64,000 nt of DNA from Microcebus murinus (GCF_040939455.1 NC_134106.1:83397001-83461000), one strand, 5' to 3'. Counted from the first letter of the stretch, positions 36,815 to 48,459 are shown. Made by a program: numbers and translations. Notes: generated by a model not told the origin, from the letters alone.

Positions 36815-37720
36815 GGAAGGAAAGGAGAAGGTGTGGAGAGAAGAAAAAGGTTGGTTCTGCTCAGAACAAAGCCACTGAAGTCCAGAAGCACACCAGGGCT
36901 GGCAACGGTGCTGCCCGTTCTGGGGATGAGAATGTAGACCAACCAGGAGACGAAGACTCAGAATCAGAGTGTCATCCTCAGGGGACCCGGGCACCTCAGC
37001 CCAGAGGCAGGCCCTGCCCCTCCCCAGGGAAGGGCCGGCAGGTGAGCAGATTTGAGTCACCTGTGGTAGGTGCCGGGCCGCCTACAGCACATAGAAATCC
37101 TGGCCTGGCCGAAGCCCCACAGGAGCACGGTCTATTATCCGTGTGCGCGGGGCTTTATGAAGACTGCTCGCACAGTGCCGGGCCGGGCCTGGCCAGGATG
37201 CTGTGGAGAACAACGGTTGATAACAATTCCAGCTCTCCGTACCTTTACAGTCAAGACAGGCCAATAAATCACACACAGCAACCCACAGCTCTAATCACTA
37301 ACCCAGACCTCCCTCTGCCTGAGGTTTTCAGGGGCAGCTTTACAGAGCCGAGGCTTGGGGAGAAAGCAGAGGGAATGTTCCATTCACTGAGATCAGTTTG
37401 ACCGGGGTGGGGGGACAGAGAATGAACACTTCCTTCAGCATCTCAGAGATCATTTCCTGGAGCCATGGCAGTAAGGAACCCACTGTATTTAGGAATTCCA
37501 CGGGGGCCTGCCAGTAAGCCTGTGCACCCACCTCCCCAGGTCTCTGGCGAAGAGAGAAGAGCCATTTTTTCCTTTTGCACAGTCTGCTGCTACTGCAACG
37601 GAAAGCAGGCGTGGGCCCTTGCTGCCTGCTTAAAGTAAGCCTGTGAATCCTTTGGAGCAGCGATCCCTCTGAGTTTAAATCACTGTGGTGGGGCGTAAGC
37701 AGGTAAGTGCCCCAAGCACC
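36815..37720. other. Unannotated intergenic sequence
   Basis: No gene or repeat recognised. Overlapping ORFs at 37042-37756 lack domains. GC rises somewhat around 36950-37200. Confidence 0.3.
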
Positions 37721-37724
37721 TTGC

Positions 37725-37945
37725 CAGCCTCTCTGCGCCAGACACTGCACATGCATAAATGTCCCCTGGCAGCCCTAATAAACAGGTTCTATCCATAACC
37801 CCATTTTCTCCTGATGAGGAAGCTGAGGCACAGAGACACCAAGTAACTCACCCAAGGTCACCCAGCGAGCCAGTTAGGGCTGAAAGCTAGGCAGTTTAAG
37901 TCCAGGGCCTGCCCTGCCACCTCTTAACACTACTCTCAAAGCCAC
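37725..37945 (-). repeat. MIR SINE (near full length)
   Basis: 'gaggaagctgaggcacagagacaccaagtaactcacccaaggtcacccagcgag' is the MIR core in reverse, flanked by both MIR arms. Confidence 0.9.
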
Positions 37946-38689
37946 TCACAGACAGCCACACCTAGGCTCTACCACTGGGGGAATTTAGATAAGCGGAGTG
38001 TCTGGGTGCTGCTGGCACTGCCTGCCTGAGTCTCTCTTTCCTAGAAAGTTGCTCTTCTAAGGTACAACGGAGAGCCCACTTCCACCCTGCACCTGCACAG
38101 GACTTAAATACAGAGTGATGCCAGGCACTCTAATCTCCTTCTCTTCCTGTGCTCAGGCCCCAGGACTCCAAGCTCTCCTGGTAGGGGTCAGTCCCAGCAG
38201 AAACCTCAGGACCCCACCCAGGGGACTATGGACACCCCAACCTAACTATGTAATTTGTAACCTGCACTTGGGGTCAGAGAGCTTGTGAGAATTGAATTGA
38301 AATCCTTAGAATTTAAATCAAGCTTCTGTGTGCATTTTTCTGGAAGGATGGGCTTCAATCAAAATTTTCCAGAGGGCTGGGACAGGGTAAGCAGTGTTTG
38401 GCCCCTGGTGGACCAGTGTTCTCGCGTTCACGGTCACTCAGTGACTGCAGGCCAGCAACAATTTTGCAGGACCCTGTCGACCCACAGCTTTGGCCCACTG
38501 CACAGCTGGGCAGCACAGGTAAAAGCGCTAAACTCGGACCTGGCAAATAATCCCTGTGCAACGAGTCACTGTCAGCTGTTAATACATTACAGTGAGATGA
38601 TATTGAGAATTATTCTTAATTTTGTAACATGGAATAATGACATTGGGACTATGCTTTTAAAAAGTCCTTAGTCTCTGTAGGGAGAGAAA

Positions 38690-38822
38690 GTAGATGAAAG
38701 AAGAAGCAAAAATTGCTGACGATTTTTGAAGCTGGAACTGAGCACTTGTAGGGCTCATTATACTCTTCTCTACTTTTGATATTTTTAATTCCATAATAGA
38801 AAGTTTTAAAAATGAAAATAAA
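38690..38822 (+). repeat. L1M 3' end fragment
   Basis: 'cattatactcttctctacttttgatatttttaattccataatagaaag' is the 3' terminal text of old L1s, with an A-rich end. Confidence 0.6.
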
Positions 38823-39106
38823 TCAAAGCTACTCTTAATACCAAGATGTAAATGACTGAGCCAAACAGAAGTGTTTCTTCTCCCAGAAAGGGAAGCCTAC
38901 CAGACTCACTGCCCGCAGGCCTGGGGGAGGACTGCGCTCGTCCCCGCTGCCCCAGCGGGACGCAGCCCCGCGGCTGCTGGGCGCTGGCGCCGGGCCCAGG
39001 GCAGGAAGAGGCTCAGCCGCTGCCGTGCTCCTCTCCGCCTGCCTCTCGCCAGCCCTGCGTCTCCCGGCTCTCCGCCTTCCAGCTCTCAGTTTTGCTGCCC
39101 ATAAAA

Positions 39107-39150
39107 TGGTCGGGCGCCGCGGAGAGAGGCGTGCGAGCAGATGGAAGGAG
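39107..39150 (+). other. Alternative exon end with splice donor (candidate)
   Basis: GGAG|GTAGGTGAG at 39147-39155 is a plausible donor inside the CpG island, upstream of the stronger one at 39625. Its exon start is not visible. Confidence 0.25.
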
Positions 39151-39409
39151 GTAGGTGAGAGTGCCTCCCAGAGGTGGCCAGGTGAGGCGCGGAGTCTAGC
39201 ACTTTCCTAAGACTGCGCGCGGACGCGGGGGCGGGTGGCGAGCATCACGATTAAGAAGAAGAACACACACCCCCCCTCCCTTCCTCCTTCCCTTCCTCTT
39301 CCTCTCACCCCGCCCCCGGGGGCGGCACCCCGGCATCTCGGGGAGGTCTGCGGGCGGAGGGCCGTGCCCAGGAGGGCGGCGGTGGGGAGGAGGGCTGGGG
39401 TTTGGGCCG

Positions 39410-39625
39410 CTGCAGCCGGTGGCCGTGGCCGTGGCCGGCGCCGCGGCGGCCCCTCCCCCGCTCCCTCGCCCCTTCTCCTCCCCCTCCTCCTCTCCCTCCT
39501 CCTCGTCCTCCCCTCCTCCCTCCTCCTCCCGGTCCCCAGCAGCTGCGGCTTGGGGAGCAGCCGGCGGCGCCGCGGCCGTGCAGCCTTTGTGTCGGGCCGC
39601 CGGGCGCGCCGGGCCCAGCGCAGGC
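39410..39625 (+). ncRNA. Candidate non-coding first exon ending in a consensus splice donor
   Basis: The exon end CAGGC is followed by GTAAGTG (39626-39632), a near-ideal U1 donor, inside the CpG island. The exon body is GC- and CCT-rich. The ORFs running through it (on both strands, up to 285 codons) are low-complexity Pro/Ala/Ser/Glu products of base composition with no domain, so I treat the exon as 5' UTR or non-coding. The start at 39410 is arbitrary because the transcription start cannot be seen. Confidence 0.4.
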
Positions 39626-39648
39626 GTAAGTGACCGGCGGCCGGGCTG

Positions 39649-39687
39649 CGGGGGGCTCGGCGGGGCGCGGGCCGGGGGCGCGGGCGC
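39649..39687 (+). other. G-quadruplex-prone tract just after the splice donor
   Basis: Five runs of three or more G (G6, G4, G3, G5, G3) within 39 bases, separated by loops of 2-6 bases. This placement downstream of a promoter is typical of G4/R-loop-forming first-intron starts. Confidence 0.6.
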
Positions 39688-40008
39688 TCCCTGCAGGGGA
39701 CGCGGGGCCGGCCGGACCCTCCCGCTGCGCGCCGCCGGGGGCTCGGGCGGTGCCGGCGCGGGGAGCGCGGAGCGGAGCGGGGCTGCCGCGGGCCGGGCGC
39801 GGGTGCAGAGAGGCGCGCCGGGCCCGCCGGGCTGCGGGGTTCGGGGAAGGGTGCCGGTTCGCGGGCCGCCGCAGCCTTGCGCCCGCGGACGTGCGCCTTG
39901 GGTGCAAATCCTGTCGGCTGTGTTTCTCCGGGCAGAGGCCACGCGGGGACGGAGGAGGCAGAGAGGACGGGCAGTGATGGAGAAACGGGAGAGGAGCCGG
40001 CCGAGCGC

Positions 40009-40053
40009 CACCGCCACCACCATCACCATCACCACCATCACCATCACCATCAC
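40009..40053 (+). repeat. (CAC/CAT)n trinucleotide repeat
   Basis: Fifteen codon-like units of CAC or CAT (with one CGC). In the frame starting at 40015 it reads 13 His codons followed at once by TGA (40054-40056); in another frame it reads Thr-Ile. See the findings for the open frame upstream. Confidence 0.9.
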
Positions 40054-40059
40054 TGACCG

Positions 40060-41420
40060 TCGCCCACGACAGCTCCCCCAACCTCACCTCCCATCTCATT
40101 TCCCTGTGCAGTGCCAACTTTATCAGATCATTTCCTTTTCACTGGGTAATACTTTGAAAAACCAACAGAGTGTGCCAAATTAGGAATGCGTACATCTGCC
40201 GTGGGATATTTATTTTCCCGTTTGCAGTTAGCGACCTCAGTGTTCCCATCATGAAAAGGGGCACAGTGACACCTCATTCCTCAATAGTTGACTGAGATGG
40301 CTAGGTTGCCTTCAGGTTTTCTAATCCTGGTACTGGAAGGTATATATATATATAGATATATATGTGTGTGTGTGTGTGTGTGTGTATACACACAGTGTAT
40401 ATATTCTCTCACTTGGTAGTGATGATGATGATGATAAAGTAATATCTTCACTAGATTGATAATTAGGGAGTTTTAAAACTTTATCTTCTTTGATTTTTGA
40501 GTATCAGAATACCAGTAGCAAATAGAAACATAAGGAAAGTGAAATTTTGGCCAAAATAATACCAAGAATAGCAGTAAAACAGGTACTTTCCTAAGAAAAT
40601 CTCCCAAGTGAGCTGAAGGCAATGGAAAGTGCCCTTTCAGTGCCAGTGGCTGTGTAGAACTCCTGGGTGTCTTTCACCCTACCTGAAGAATGTTTTAATT
40701 GCTGTGTTTTAAAACTGGCTTTTACCCGGCCCAAGGGACTGCTAGCCAGATAGGACAAGCACACAGCAGCAGGGCCCTCCAGACTGTTAGGAAGCCCAGC
40801 GTGAGAGGGCCCTGGGACCTTCTTATGAGAAGTAAAACTTACAGAAAACAAGCTCCTAACCCCTCCCACCTTTCCCCCATTCATTAGAAAATGAATCTTG
40901 AACTTTTCATATTTTGTGTTCTAATCTAAGAAGACAACTAGACAATCCTACATTTCTTGACATATTTGGAAAATAGTCTTCCCCAAAAGTTCTATTAGCA
41001 GGACTGCCTTTTAATAGTGCCGTGGAGTCCCCACGTGGTGTGGTTTGCTCTGTCTTCTCTTTCTACCGTGCAAGAAGGAAACGTGGTAATATTAAAAATA
41101 ATGTGAACCAAGCTGAGCTGCAGTTGTCATTACCGTAGTTTAAGATTTCTCAAATGCTGAAGTGTAATTGCCCGTCATTAACTCAAACCTCTCTAATTTG
41201 TGAAATGAGGTTTTTAAAATAGTACATGTAATTCTGTGGAGAATGACTTTGAGATCATTTCTTCTTCTGAAAATGTTTCAGGGCCTCAGATTTAAGTAAG
41301 GCATAGTCGGTCTAAAATAATCACATTTTTAGAACGAAGACTTAAAAAGGTACTCCACTATGCTTTTAATTCCAGATCCTTGGGAAGTAATTAGCATCTT
41401 AAGGACATTTGATGTCTTTG
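40060..41420. other. Island-flanking and intergenic sequence
   Basis: No gene. A (TA)n(TG)n microsatellite is at 40341-40405 and (GAT)5 at 40419-40436. 41090-41230 is unique-looking and could hold a conserved non-coding element. Confidence 0.4.
40341..40405. repeat. (TA)n-(TG)n microsatellite
   Basis: TA repeat passing into about 12 TG units and back to TATA/CACA. Potential Z-DNA-forming stretch 300 bp from the CpG island. Confidence 0.95.
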
Positions 41421-41424
41421 GTTA

Positions 41425-41785
41425 TGTCTAAGTCTGTGCGGACTACTATAACAAAATACCTTAGACTGGGTGATTATGGACGAGAGAAATGTATTGCCCA
41501 CAGTTCTGGCATCTGGGGAGTCCAGGATCAATGCACTAGAAGATTCAGTCTCGTGAGGGTCGGCTCTCTGCTTCATAGGTGGTGCTTTCTTTGTGCCCTC
41601 ATGTGGGACAAGGGACAGACAACGCCCCTCACACCTCTAAGAGCACTAATCCCGTTCATACGGTGGGCCACCACGAGCTAATCCCCTCCTGCAGGCCCCA
41701 CCACTTAATACTGCTGCACTGGGGGATGGGTTTCAACATATGGATTTTGGAGGGTCACAAACATTCAGACCACAGCACGTTGTTA
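41425..41785 (-). repeat. MaLR-type LTR (antisense)
   Basis: 'tgtgcggactactataacaaaataccttagactgggtgatt', 'cacagttctggcatctggggag' and 'ggtttcaacatatggattttggagggtcacaaacattcagacca' are the antisense order of MST/MLT1-like LTRs. Confidence 0.75.
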
Positions 41786-41869
41786 TTGAGTTCTGTTGTT
41801 ATATCCCACGTGAATTGTTTTGGTCCATTTACATTTTTATATCCCCATGTGAATTATACTCTTATTTAA

Positions 41870-42112
41870 AAATAATTCATTCATGTTATTGAGATAGGAT
41901 TTATATTCATAAAAACGCACAACCCTTCAGTGTACAACCTGATGGATTTTTACCTGTATACACCTCCACTTACGACAAGGTACAGAATGTTTCCCTAGTC
42001 CCACAGTGTCCCCTCACGCTCTCCCCAGTCAGTATCCACTCACCCATAACCAATACTTGACTTCTATCAACACAGACAAATAATTTCTAGATAAATTCTT
42101 TTAAATTTCATC
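41870..42112 (-). repeat. L1 3' UTR fragment (antisense)
   Basis: 'ttattgagataggatttatattcataaaa...cttcagtgtacaacctgatggatttt...tatacacctccac' is antisense L1M 3' UTR sequence. Confidence 0.75.
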
Positions 42113-42158
42113 CCATTAAATCTGGTTGGCATATTCCTTCAGCATTTGTGACTGAGCC

Positions 42159-42171
42159 GGGGGGGGGGGGG
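42159..42171. repeat. Poly(G) tract, 13 bases
   Basis: G13 in the middle of mixed sequence. Such runs are often mis-called, so the length may be unreliable. Confidence 0.85.
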
Positions 42172-42179
42172 CCCAGGCC

Positions 42180-43320
42180 CAGCGCTGTGTAGACATGCAA
42201 CTGGCCCCTGAACAGGTGCATGAGGCAAGTGACTCCACAAGCAGGGCCGTCCCCTGTGCGCAGGTGGAGGGTTAGAGGAGCCCGGTGAGGACGTTCAAAC
42301 CCCATTTTGTTTCGTTTGGAGGGAAAAGGGAAGGCTTCTTGGAGGATGTGAATTTTTAGGTGGGAAACTGAAAAATGAGTAGAAGTTACCCAGCTAAAAC
42401 ATGTGGCAGGAGGAAAAGGAAAGTGTATTCCGGGTGGAAGGAACATCTCGAGTCGTGGCTGAGAAGTAAGAGTGTGGAGCCTTTGAAGAACAAGGCGAAG
42501 TTGAAGATGGTTAAGCGTGTAGGGCTGGGAGGAAGAGTGGGAGACACAGCTGGAGAGGCTGCGGGACCCTTTCAGAGGGACTCTAAGGCTGAGCTGAGGG
42601 CTGGGCTGGCGTCTCAGGGCAGGCGCACCCGGACAGGCTGTCTGGTGGGCATGGCGGCCCTGCCCTGAGGACGCTGGCCACTGCACGGTGAGGGGACTAC
42701 AGGAAAGGGTGGGAGGCCCCGTGAGCATTCAAGTGAGAGACGGTGGCCAGACTCAGCCGTGGCAGTGGGAATGGGGAGAAAGGAATGAACATGAAAGACA
42801 ACTAGAAGGTAAAATTAACACAACCTGGTGTTTGACAGGTGAGGAGGATTCAAGGATGGCCCTTAGGTTTCTTTGGTCTTACAAAATGGATGGAGGATGG
42901 TACCATGGGGAATATGGGAAGAGAATCTAGTGTATATGACATCCTCCTTTGATATGTTTCTTTCTGAACATATTTAGTTTTGGTTGCTGGTCCATGTGGG
43001 AAGCATTCAGGTAGGAAGTTGTAACCAACACTGAGTGAGCACATTCCCTATGCCAGGTGTGCCCTGTCACTTGGGATGCAGTCATGACCAGGACGATGAA
43101 AACTCTGCTCTTGTGAAGCTCGTGGGTGGGAGCTAAAGTCTGGGACACTAGGTCTAAGTAGTGACGGAAGGGAATGAGATGGCTCAGTGAGGTGTCAGCG
43201 AAGGAGCCACAGCCCAGGATAAAATCCCAAGGAACACCAGGAGACTAAAAAGGAGCAGAGGGGAGGGAACGACATCCACAGCTGAGAAGTGGAGGAGGCT
43301 GAGGCCTAGACATGGTCTAT
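42180..43320 (-). repeat. L2-like ancient LINE sequence (antisense)
   Basis: 'gtggcaggaggaaaaggaaagtgtattccgggtggaagg', 'aggaggattcaaggatggcccttaggtttc' and 'ccaaggaacaccaggagac' follow the same word order as 8845-9530, including its later part. The ORFs inside are remnants or chance. Confidence 0.4.
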
Positions 43321-43326
43321 TGTGTT

Positions 43327-43503
43327 TCTTCTCCAAGTGGGGTCCCCGGACCAGCAGCACCCAGGAACTTGTTAAAAATGCAGATTCTTGGGCTCCACCC
43401 CAAACCCACTGAAACTCAAACTCTCAGGACAGAACCCAGCAATCTGTGTTTTAACCAGCTTTCCAGATAATTCTAAAGCATGATAAAGTTTGAGAACCAT
43501 GGC
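43327..43503 (-). mobile_element. MER5A-type hAT DNA transposon (antisense)
   Basis: 'tctccaagtggggtccccggaccagcagcacc', 'gaacttgttaaaaatgcagattcttgggc' and 'tttgagaacca' are MER5A in reverse. About 175 bp, near full length. Confidence 0.88.
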
Positions 43504-43504
43504 T

Positions 43505-44310
43505 CATTGCATTCATTGATAAAGAAGTCATTGGTGATTGGGAAACTTGGTGAAAGTAATTTCATAAAACATACAGCCTGTTAGGGAAAATTTTTACAAT
43601 TTTTAGCAGAACTATTAAAGTTTCATTTTATTTTTTTATTTAGAAATTTCAAATGTTTTATTTTCTTTGGCATGTTTAGGATTTTTCCTTCTCTTTGATA
43701 TATCAAAGTTGATAATTGATTCATATTTTGTTTCACTCTGTTCTGTCTGATTTTTGAAGTTTTGTTCTTACCTACTTGGAATCACATCACTTTACAGGGT
43801 CTCAATGTGTTAGGGCACCTGCATCATTGATATTGGTCTGGAGCCCAAAACAGAGTACAATCATGATGATAAGTGAATCTCAACTCTGAATGGCAGCCCG
43901 AGAAAACACCTAGGTGGTTAAATTAGCTCTTCCAAAAAGTTCCAAGACTCCATTAGGAATATATTTCTAATTATTTGAACTTGTTACTCACATGAATTAA
44001 TTGGAAGTGTGCCCTTTTCATCTCAAGTGATCCAACAACATAACCATAATTATTGTACTTCTAATGTACTTAGGAAGGAAAGAACTCGTATTAACTAGGT
44101 CTTTTCCTGATCCTTTTGTTGTCAGCCTCCCAAGTACTTTATTTCATTTGACAGGAAGAATTAGAGGATATTACTTTGCTTCGTTATCATCAGGGACAAT
44201 CTATGGTAAATGAGAAGAAATTGCAGATATTACTCTCATTGCTATCCCTGTTTAATGAAAACTTTGCTTTTTATAAGAGTAAAATAAGAGTAAAAACAAA
44301 GAAGGACCTC
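43505..44310. other. Unannotated AT-rich sequence
   Basis: No gene or recognised repeat. 43960-44100 is unique-looking. Confidence 0.3.
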
Positions 44311-44315
44311 AAATG

Positions 44316-44532
44316 TTGGATGGATGGATGGATGAATGGATGGATGGATGGATGGATGGATGGATGGACGGATGGATGGATGAGTCAATGGATGGATAGA
44401 AAGATGAATAAATAAATGGATGGATAGGAAGATCAATGGATGGATGTGGAACCACGTATGGAAGGGCAGATGAAAGAATGGATAAGTAGGTGGATGAGTG
44501 GATGAATGGATGGTTGGATGGATCAATGGGTA
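44316..44532. repeat. (TGGA)n microsatellite/minisatellite
   Basis: About 215 bp of TGGA units, purest at 44317-44385, then increasingly degenerate (rgat variants). It makes false Trp-Met-Asp-Gly or Ser-Ile-His-Pro repeat ORFs. Confidence 0.95.
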
Positions 44533-44534
44533 GA

Positions 44535-45450
44535 TGGAAGGGTAAATAGATGGGTAGGGAGAAGAATGAATGAGTAAAGAGGTGGTGTGATAGAGTGTGA
44601 CCTAAAGAAGGAACACCAGTCTTTTTAAAAATATGCTTCCCCCTGAGGAAAGTGCAGTGAAATAAGCTGAACTGAGCTAAAGACTTAGAGGGTTTAGGGA
44701 TGGTGTCCCTTATTTCTAACTGATCTTGTACAAATTCTCTAACATCTCTGATGAGCCCCTTATATAAAAGGGTGGTATCACCCATCTCACCTGCTGCCAG
44801 GATTGTGGTCAGGACCAAATTGCATAATGAATGTGAATGTGTTGTTAAAATTGTAAAGTGCTATAGGAATGTAAATAATTCTTACTATATGTGGTTGAAT
44901 AATGGATTGTAGTTTGAGGTTGCTTATAAATATCTTAGGACTGCACCTTTGCTCTGCTTTGGAGACAGCCAGTCATTCCTTGTGCACACAAGGCACCGGT
45001 GGGCTCCCTTTTTGGGGGAAAAGACAACTCCTGTCTGGAGTAGGCAATAAAACGATCTTTGGCTTAATATAGTGCTTCCAGCATGTGGTATGCATATTGG
45101 AAGTACATGTTACCAGCATGTCAAACCTGACTTATTGATTAGAACAAGATGAAAATGTACACAAAATTAAATTTGATGCAAGGGGAAATACTAGGCAAAT
45201 TATAACACAGGTGAGATTTAGCTATCTATGGCAAAAATTGCAAAGGTGGCAGGCACATGAATGGCTAACTTTTGGGTAACCCTAGCTTAATGTATCCAAG
45301 AGTGGGGTGCATAAAAGCAATCGGAAGTTACTCGCTGTTTAGAATATACACGAGCAATTATCTAAGCCAAGGACAAGCAATGGCACACAGTAAGCTATAT
45401 CTCCTGCCTCCCTGCTGATGCTAAATCATCCTTTGAGCTAGGTCAGCTTA
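44535..45450. other. Unannotated sequence
   Basis: No gene. 44720-44900 resembles the end of an old repeat ('gaatgtgaatgtgttgttaaaattgtaaagtgct') that I cannot name. Confidence 0.3.
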
Positions 45451-45454
45451 CCTC

Positions 45455-45625
45455 CTCGTTATTTGCAAAGTGCTTGCACAAACATTTTCTGTGAATGCAG
45501 ATTCTGTTAAATAGGTATTGCCATTGTCACTTTTTGTAGATTAGGAAGAAGGGGAAGTATATCCTATTGAGGACCATAGAGTCAAGACTCCAACTCAGAT
45601 GTTCTGGCAAGTCTAGTTCTCTTTA
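45455..45625 (-). repeat. MIR SINE fragment
   Basis: 'caaagtgcttgcacaaacattttctgtgaa...gattaggaagaaggggaag' follows antisense MIR order, strongly diverged. Confidence 0.55.
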
Positions 45626-45629
45626 CACC

Positions 45630-46595
45630 TGAGAACTTCTCGGTAATGAAGCTCCCAGCAAAACATGTACCGTATCTCAGAGGCGTAAGCCTATCGATTT
45701 TGTTCACATGTTCTTTTGAAGAATCCTCTAGTGAGTGGAAAGGGGATCAGAATTGGCAAGTCGCCAGCAAACAGCACATAATATACACAGCACCCAAAGG
45801 AGGGTGCACTGCCGGCATGTGCCGTTGATCTTAGCATAAGCATGGGAACCTCCTAGTGAGGCTCAAGTTAAATGTTTGCAAAGCAGATGTGCGCTCTGAT
45901 GGATCTAGCACACCCTGTGAGCCTCTGGGCTGCACTCCTTGCATCAGGGGCATCAAAAATGTAAAGGCAGCAGTGGGCTTTTCAGCAAAGCATTAGTAGA
46001 TGTTCTCAGAAATGCAGTTTATAGTCAGTCCCTGTAAAACTGGCTCTTTTAGCCAATTCACAGGAAGAGAATAGATGCATTCATTATCAATTAATTCATA
46101 CATCTTACAAGCATTAGGGAATGCCTATGACATGCAGGAAACTATAGAAAGAAAGGTTTTTTCTAATTATCTTTTTTCCTTGTGTTCACTTAACCTTTTA
46201 CAAAAAATAACTAAGATGGAAATTAGAATAAAGAAAGAGGATTTTCAAAATTGTAGGACTATTGATGAGAACATCCTTTTGACTCTCATGTTAATTATTG
46301 GCCTCAAACACTCAACTGTGTTTCAAAATTGCTTCGCAGCTCTGGAGCCTTTTATAAGAGTGTCTTTGTTAACATCACGGAAGTCTTCATGAAACCTAGT
46401 GCTTGAAATTTTGTTTGGAAAATGACAAGTTACTGTGTATTTTCTGAGATGGATGACTTTGTGATTGCTATTCACACCAGGTCACAACACTTTCTGTAGG
46501 GGACTGTCTCCAGTCCAGGTGAATGGGTCAAGGAACGTGCACAGAACTTGGAAACAGGCCACTGGGGTTCTAGAAAATCATGTTCTTGAATGAAA
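45630..46595. other. Unannotated sequence
   Basis: No gene. An ORF at 46075-46392 (105 codons) lies in AT-rich sequence and has no recognised domain or splice context. Confidence 0.3.
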
Positions 46596-46599
46596 AGAG

Positions 46600-46915
46600 A
46601 GCAGATCTGCATTTGAGGTCTGACGGGCCATTTAACATGCTAGTTGACTCTGAGTGAGTAGTTCTCCTCTCTCTGTGCCTCAGTTTCCTTATCTATAAAA
46701 TGGAGAGCATAATAGACCCCTGCAAGAATACTGTAGGGGTCAGCTAATGCTTAAACTGAAGACCTCCCATGCACACTGCTCACCATGCTTAACATTTCTC
46801 CTATGTTATTTTATTTAATCCTCATAACACCCGGGAAGGAGGCACCATTACTAGCCCTGCTTTACGGAGGAGAAAACTAAGTAGGTATAGCACAGTCAAG
46901 TGTCTGGAGCAGAAG
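46600..46915. repeat. Two MIR SINEs, + then -
   Basis: 46600-46760 has the MIR core in sense ('ctctctgtgcctcagtttccttatctataaaatggag'). 46765-46915 has it in antisense ('ttatttaatcctcataacaccc...cggaggagaaaac'). They meet tail to tail. Confidence 0.8.
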
Positions 46916-46919
46916 AGAC

Positions 46920-48455
46920 CCTAGGTAAATTTAGCTCCTATAACTCTAGTCTTTTCTGTTCTATCAGCTGACTGTGTGCCTAGCTTCCCCAAGCTTCATT
47001 ATCCTCATGAGTCAGTGAAGGCGATGCTGCCTGCCCTACCATTGGACAGCAGGCTTGTGGGGGCATTCAAATAAAACTTCGGTGATGAAAGTACTCTGTA
47101 ATGGGAGTGTGCTCTAGGGACACGTATGGCCATGGTGTGTCAGGCCAGGGAGCACCGATTGCACCCACTCCCACTGGGCTGGGTGCCACTGGACCCCCAC
47201 TCATGGCCCCAACAGGAAGGCCAAAATGCACACAGGAAAGGGGTCTTCTGTGCTCACGTCCCTGGTGTCAGCTGTGTCACTTACCACCTTGACATCCTCC
47301 TAGTCCCATCTTGAAACCTGACTTTGGGTGACTGTGTTAAGCAGGACCTTTGAGCCCTGGCTGCCCTTTCAGGGGTGGAGGAAGGTGGAAATCGGGACAA
47401 GGAAGAACATTATCTCTGATGAGCAATTTGCTTCTTTGTGGCATCTCTATTTCACCACGTAATGGTGTAAACCTTACCTCTTTAGAGAATATTTCTGACT
47501 GCATGGCTGCCGTCTGCCACACGCTCACCTGATCTGGTGACTGGCTTTGTGCCTCCCTCCACATTGCTCTTTCCAAAATGGTGCATGTTCTTATCATAGG
47601 CAGGACAGGATTCGCCGTGTCCACCTTGTTCAGATTGGGCTCAGCTCCCAGGGCTGGCAGGGGGCATGTTTTATTGGGCAGTTATTGGACAAAAGAGGAG
47701 AGAGGAAGAACCCAGACCCTAACCCCTAGGACTGGCTTTCTGGCCTCAAGGAGCCAATGTCAATCTGCAGGGCTTAGTGGAGGAGATGCTCTCCCCCACT
47801 TCCCTGTAGCCACCAGCCTCTCCCTCTATAAGAAGGAGGAGAAGAGAGAGGGCATGCGGGTGACATTGGCTGTGATTGTGTTTATGTTCAACACACTGGG
47901 GAAAATGCATTTGTATACATTTGTGTCAATCCAAAGTGGATTACACACGCACAAGCTGGATCTTAGTTGTACCGTGAGGACTCTTGACTTGTTTCCATAG
48001 GGAAGCCCTGTGCCTTCTTTACAAAAAGTGTTGACTCTGCCTGAGTTTCCTATATGGAGTACAGGACCACAAAATGTAAATATTCATATGAGAAAGTTTG
48101 TTATTTATGTGATGCTCTTTATGTAATAACAGAAATAAAATCTAATTTAAAATTAATTAAAGTTAAAACAGCCTCATCAATAGTAAGTTAAACAAAATTT
48201 TCATGTGTGCACTTGCTAATTTTTCCTCCTTGCTACACTGAAGGAACAAAATGGATGCAACAACAAATGTTTCAAATGCTCACTGCAGACTGCTGTTGAC
48301 ATTCAATGGCCATGACATACAGTGAAAGGACAGATAATAGCTTAAGCTCACAGAAGCATTATTTTGACTCACAAAGTGTACTTGCCATGCAGAAAGCTTT
48401 CTAGGATACTCTGCCTTGTGCAATTTCCCGGACGACATGGTGGATGGAAAAGAAT
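46920..48455. other. Unannotated intergenic sequence
   Basis: No gene. ORFs at 47101-48000 overlap on both strands and lack domains. AT-rich 48090-48200. Confidence 0.3.
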
Positions 48456-48459
48456 ATTG

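Larger units (their letters stand above)
38925..40020 (+). promoter_or_regulatory. CpG island, probable promoter of an unidentified + strand transcript
   Basis: The sequence changes abruptly from ordinary AT/GC to very GC- and CpG-rich from about 38925 to 40020, the only such island in the window. It has no TATA box. Sp1-type GC boxes are seen, for example the palindromic ccgcccccgggggcgg at 39310-39326. Pyrimidine tracts (39270-39300 and 39470-39530) are typical of 5' UTR or initiator regions. A strong splice donor at 39625/39626 points to transcription on the + strand. Downstream to 64000 I see no coding exon, so if the transcript runs rightwards its first intron is over 24 kb or it is non-coding. 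I do not recognise the gene. From memory GPR45 is the next gene beyond MRPS9 in human, so a distal promoter for it or a lncRNA are both possible. Confidence 0.7.

Noticed and set aside
40009..40056. His-tag-like run before a stop as a sign of vector contamination
   Set aside because: Flanks are natural CpG-island sequence with mixed CAC/CAT and no cloning sites or vector text. It is a genomic trinucleotide repeat.
39196..40117. Long ORFs on both strands (254, 270 and 285 codons) in the CpG island
   Set aside because: Low-complexity Pro/Ala/Arg/Glu/Ser strings from GC-rich sequence, open in several frames at once on both strands, with no domain and no splice-consistent structure.
44242..44818. 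169-codon minus-strand ORF of Ser-Ile-His-Pro repeats
   Set aside because: Readout of the TGGA repeat; no unique domain.
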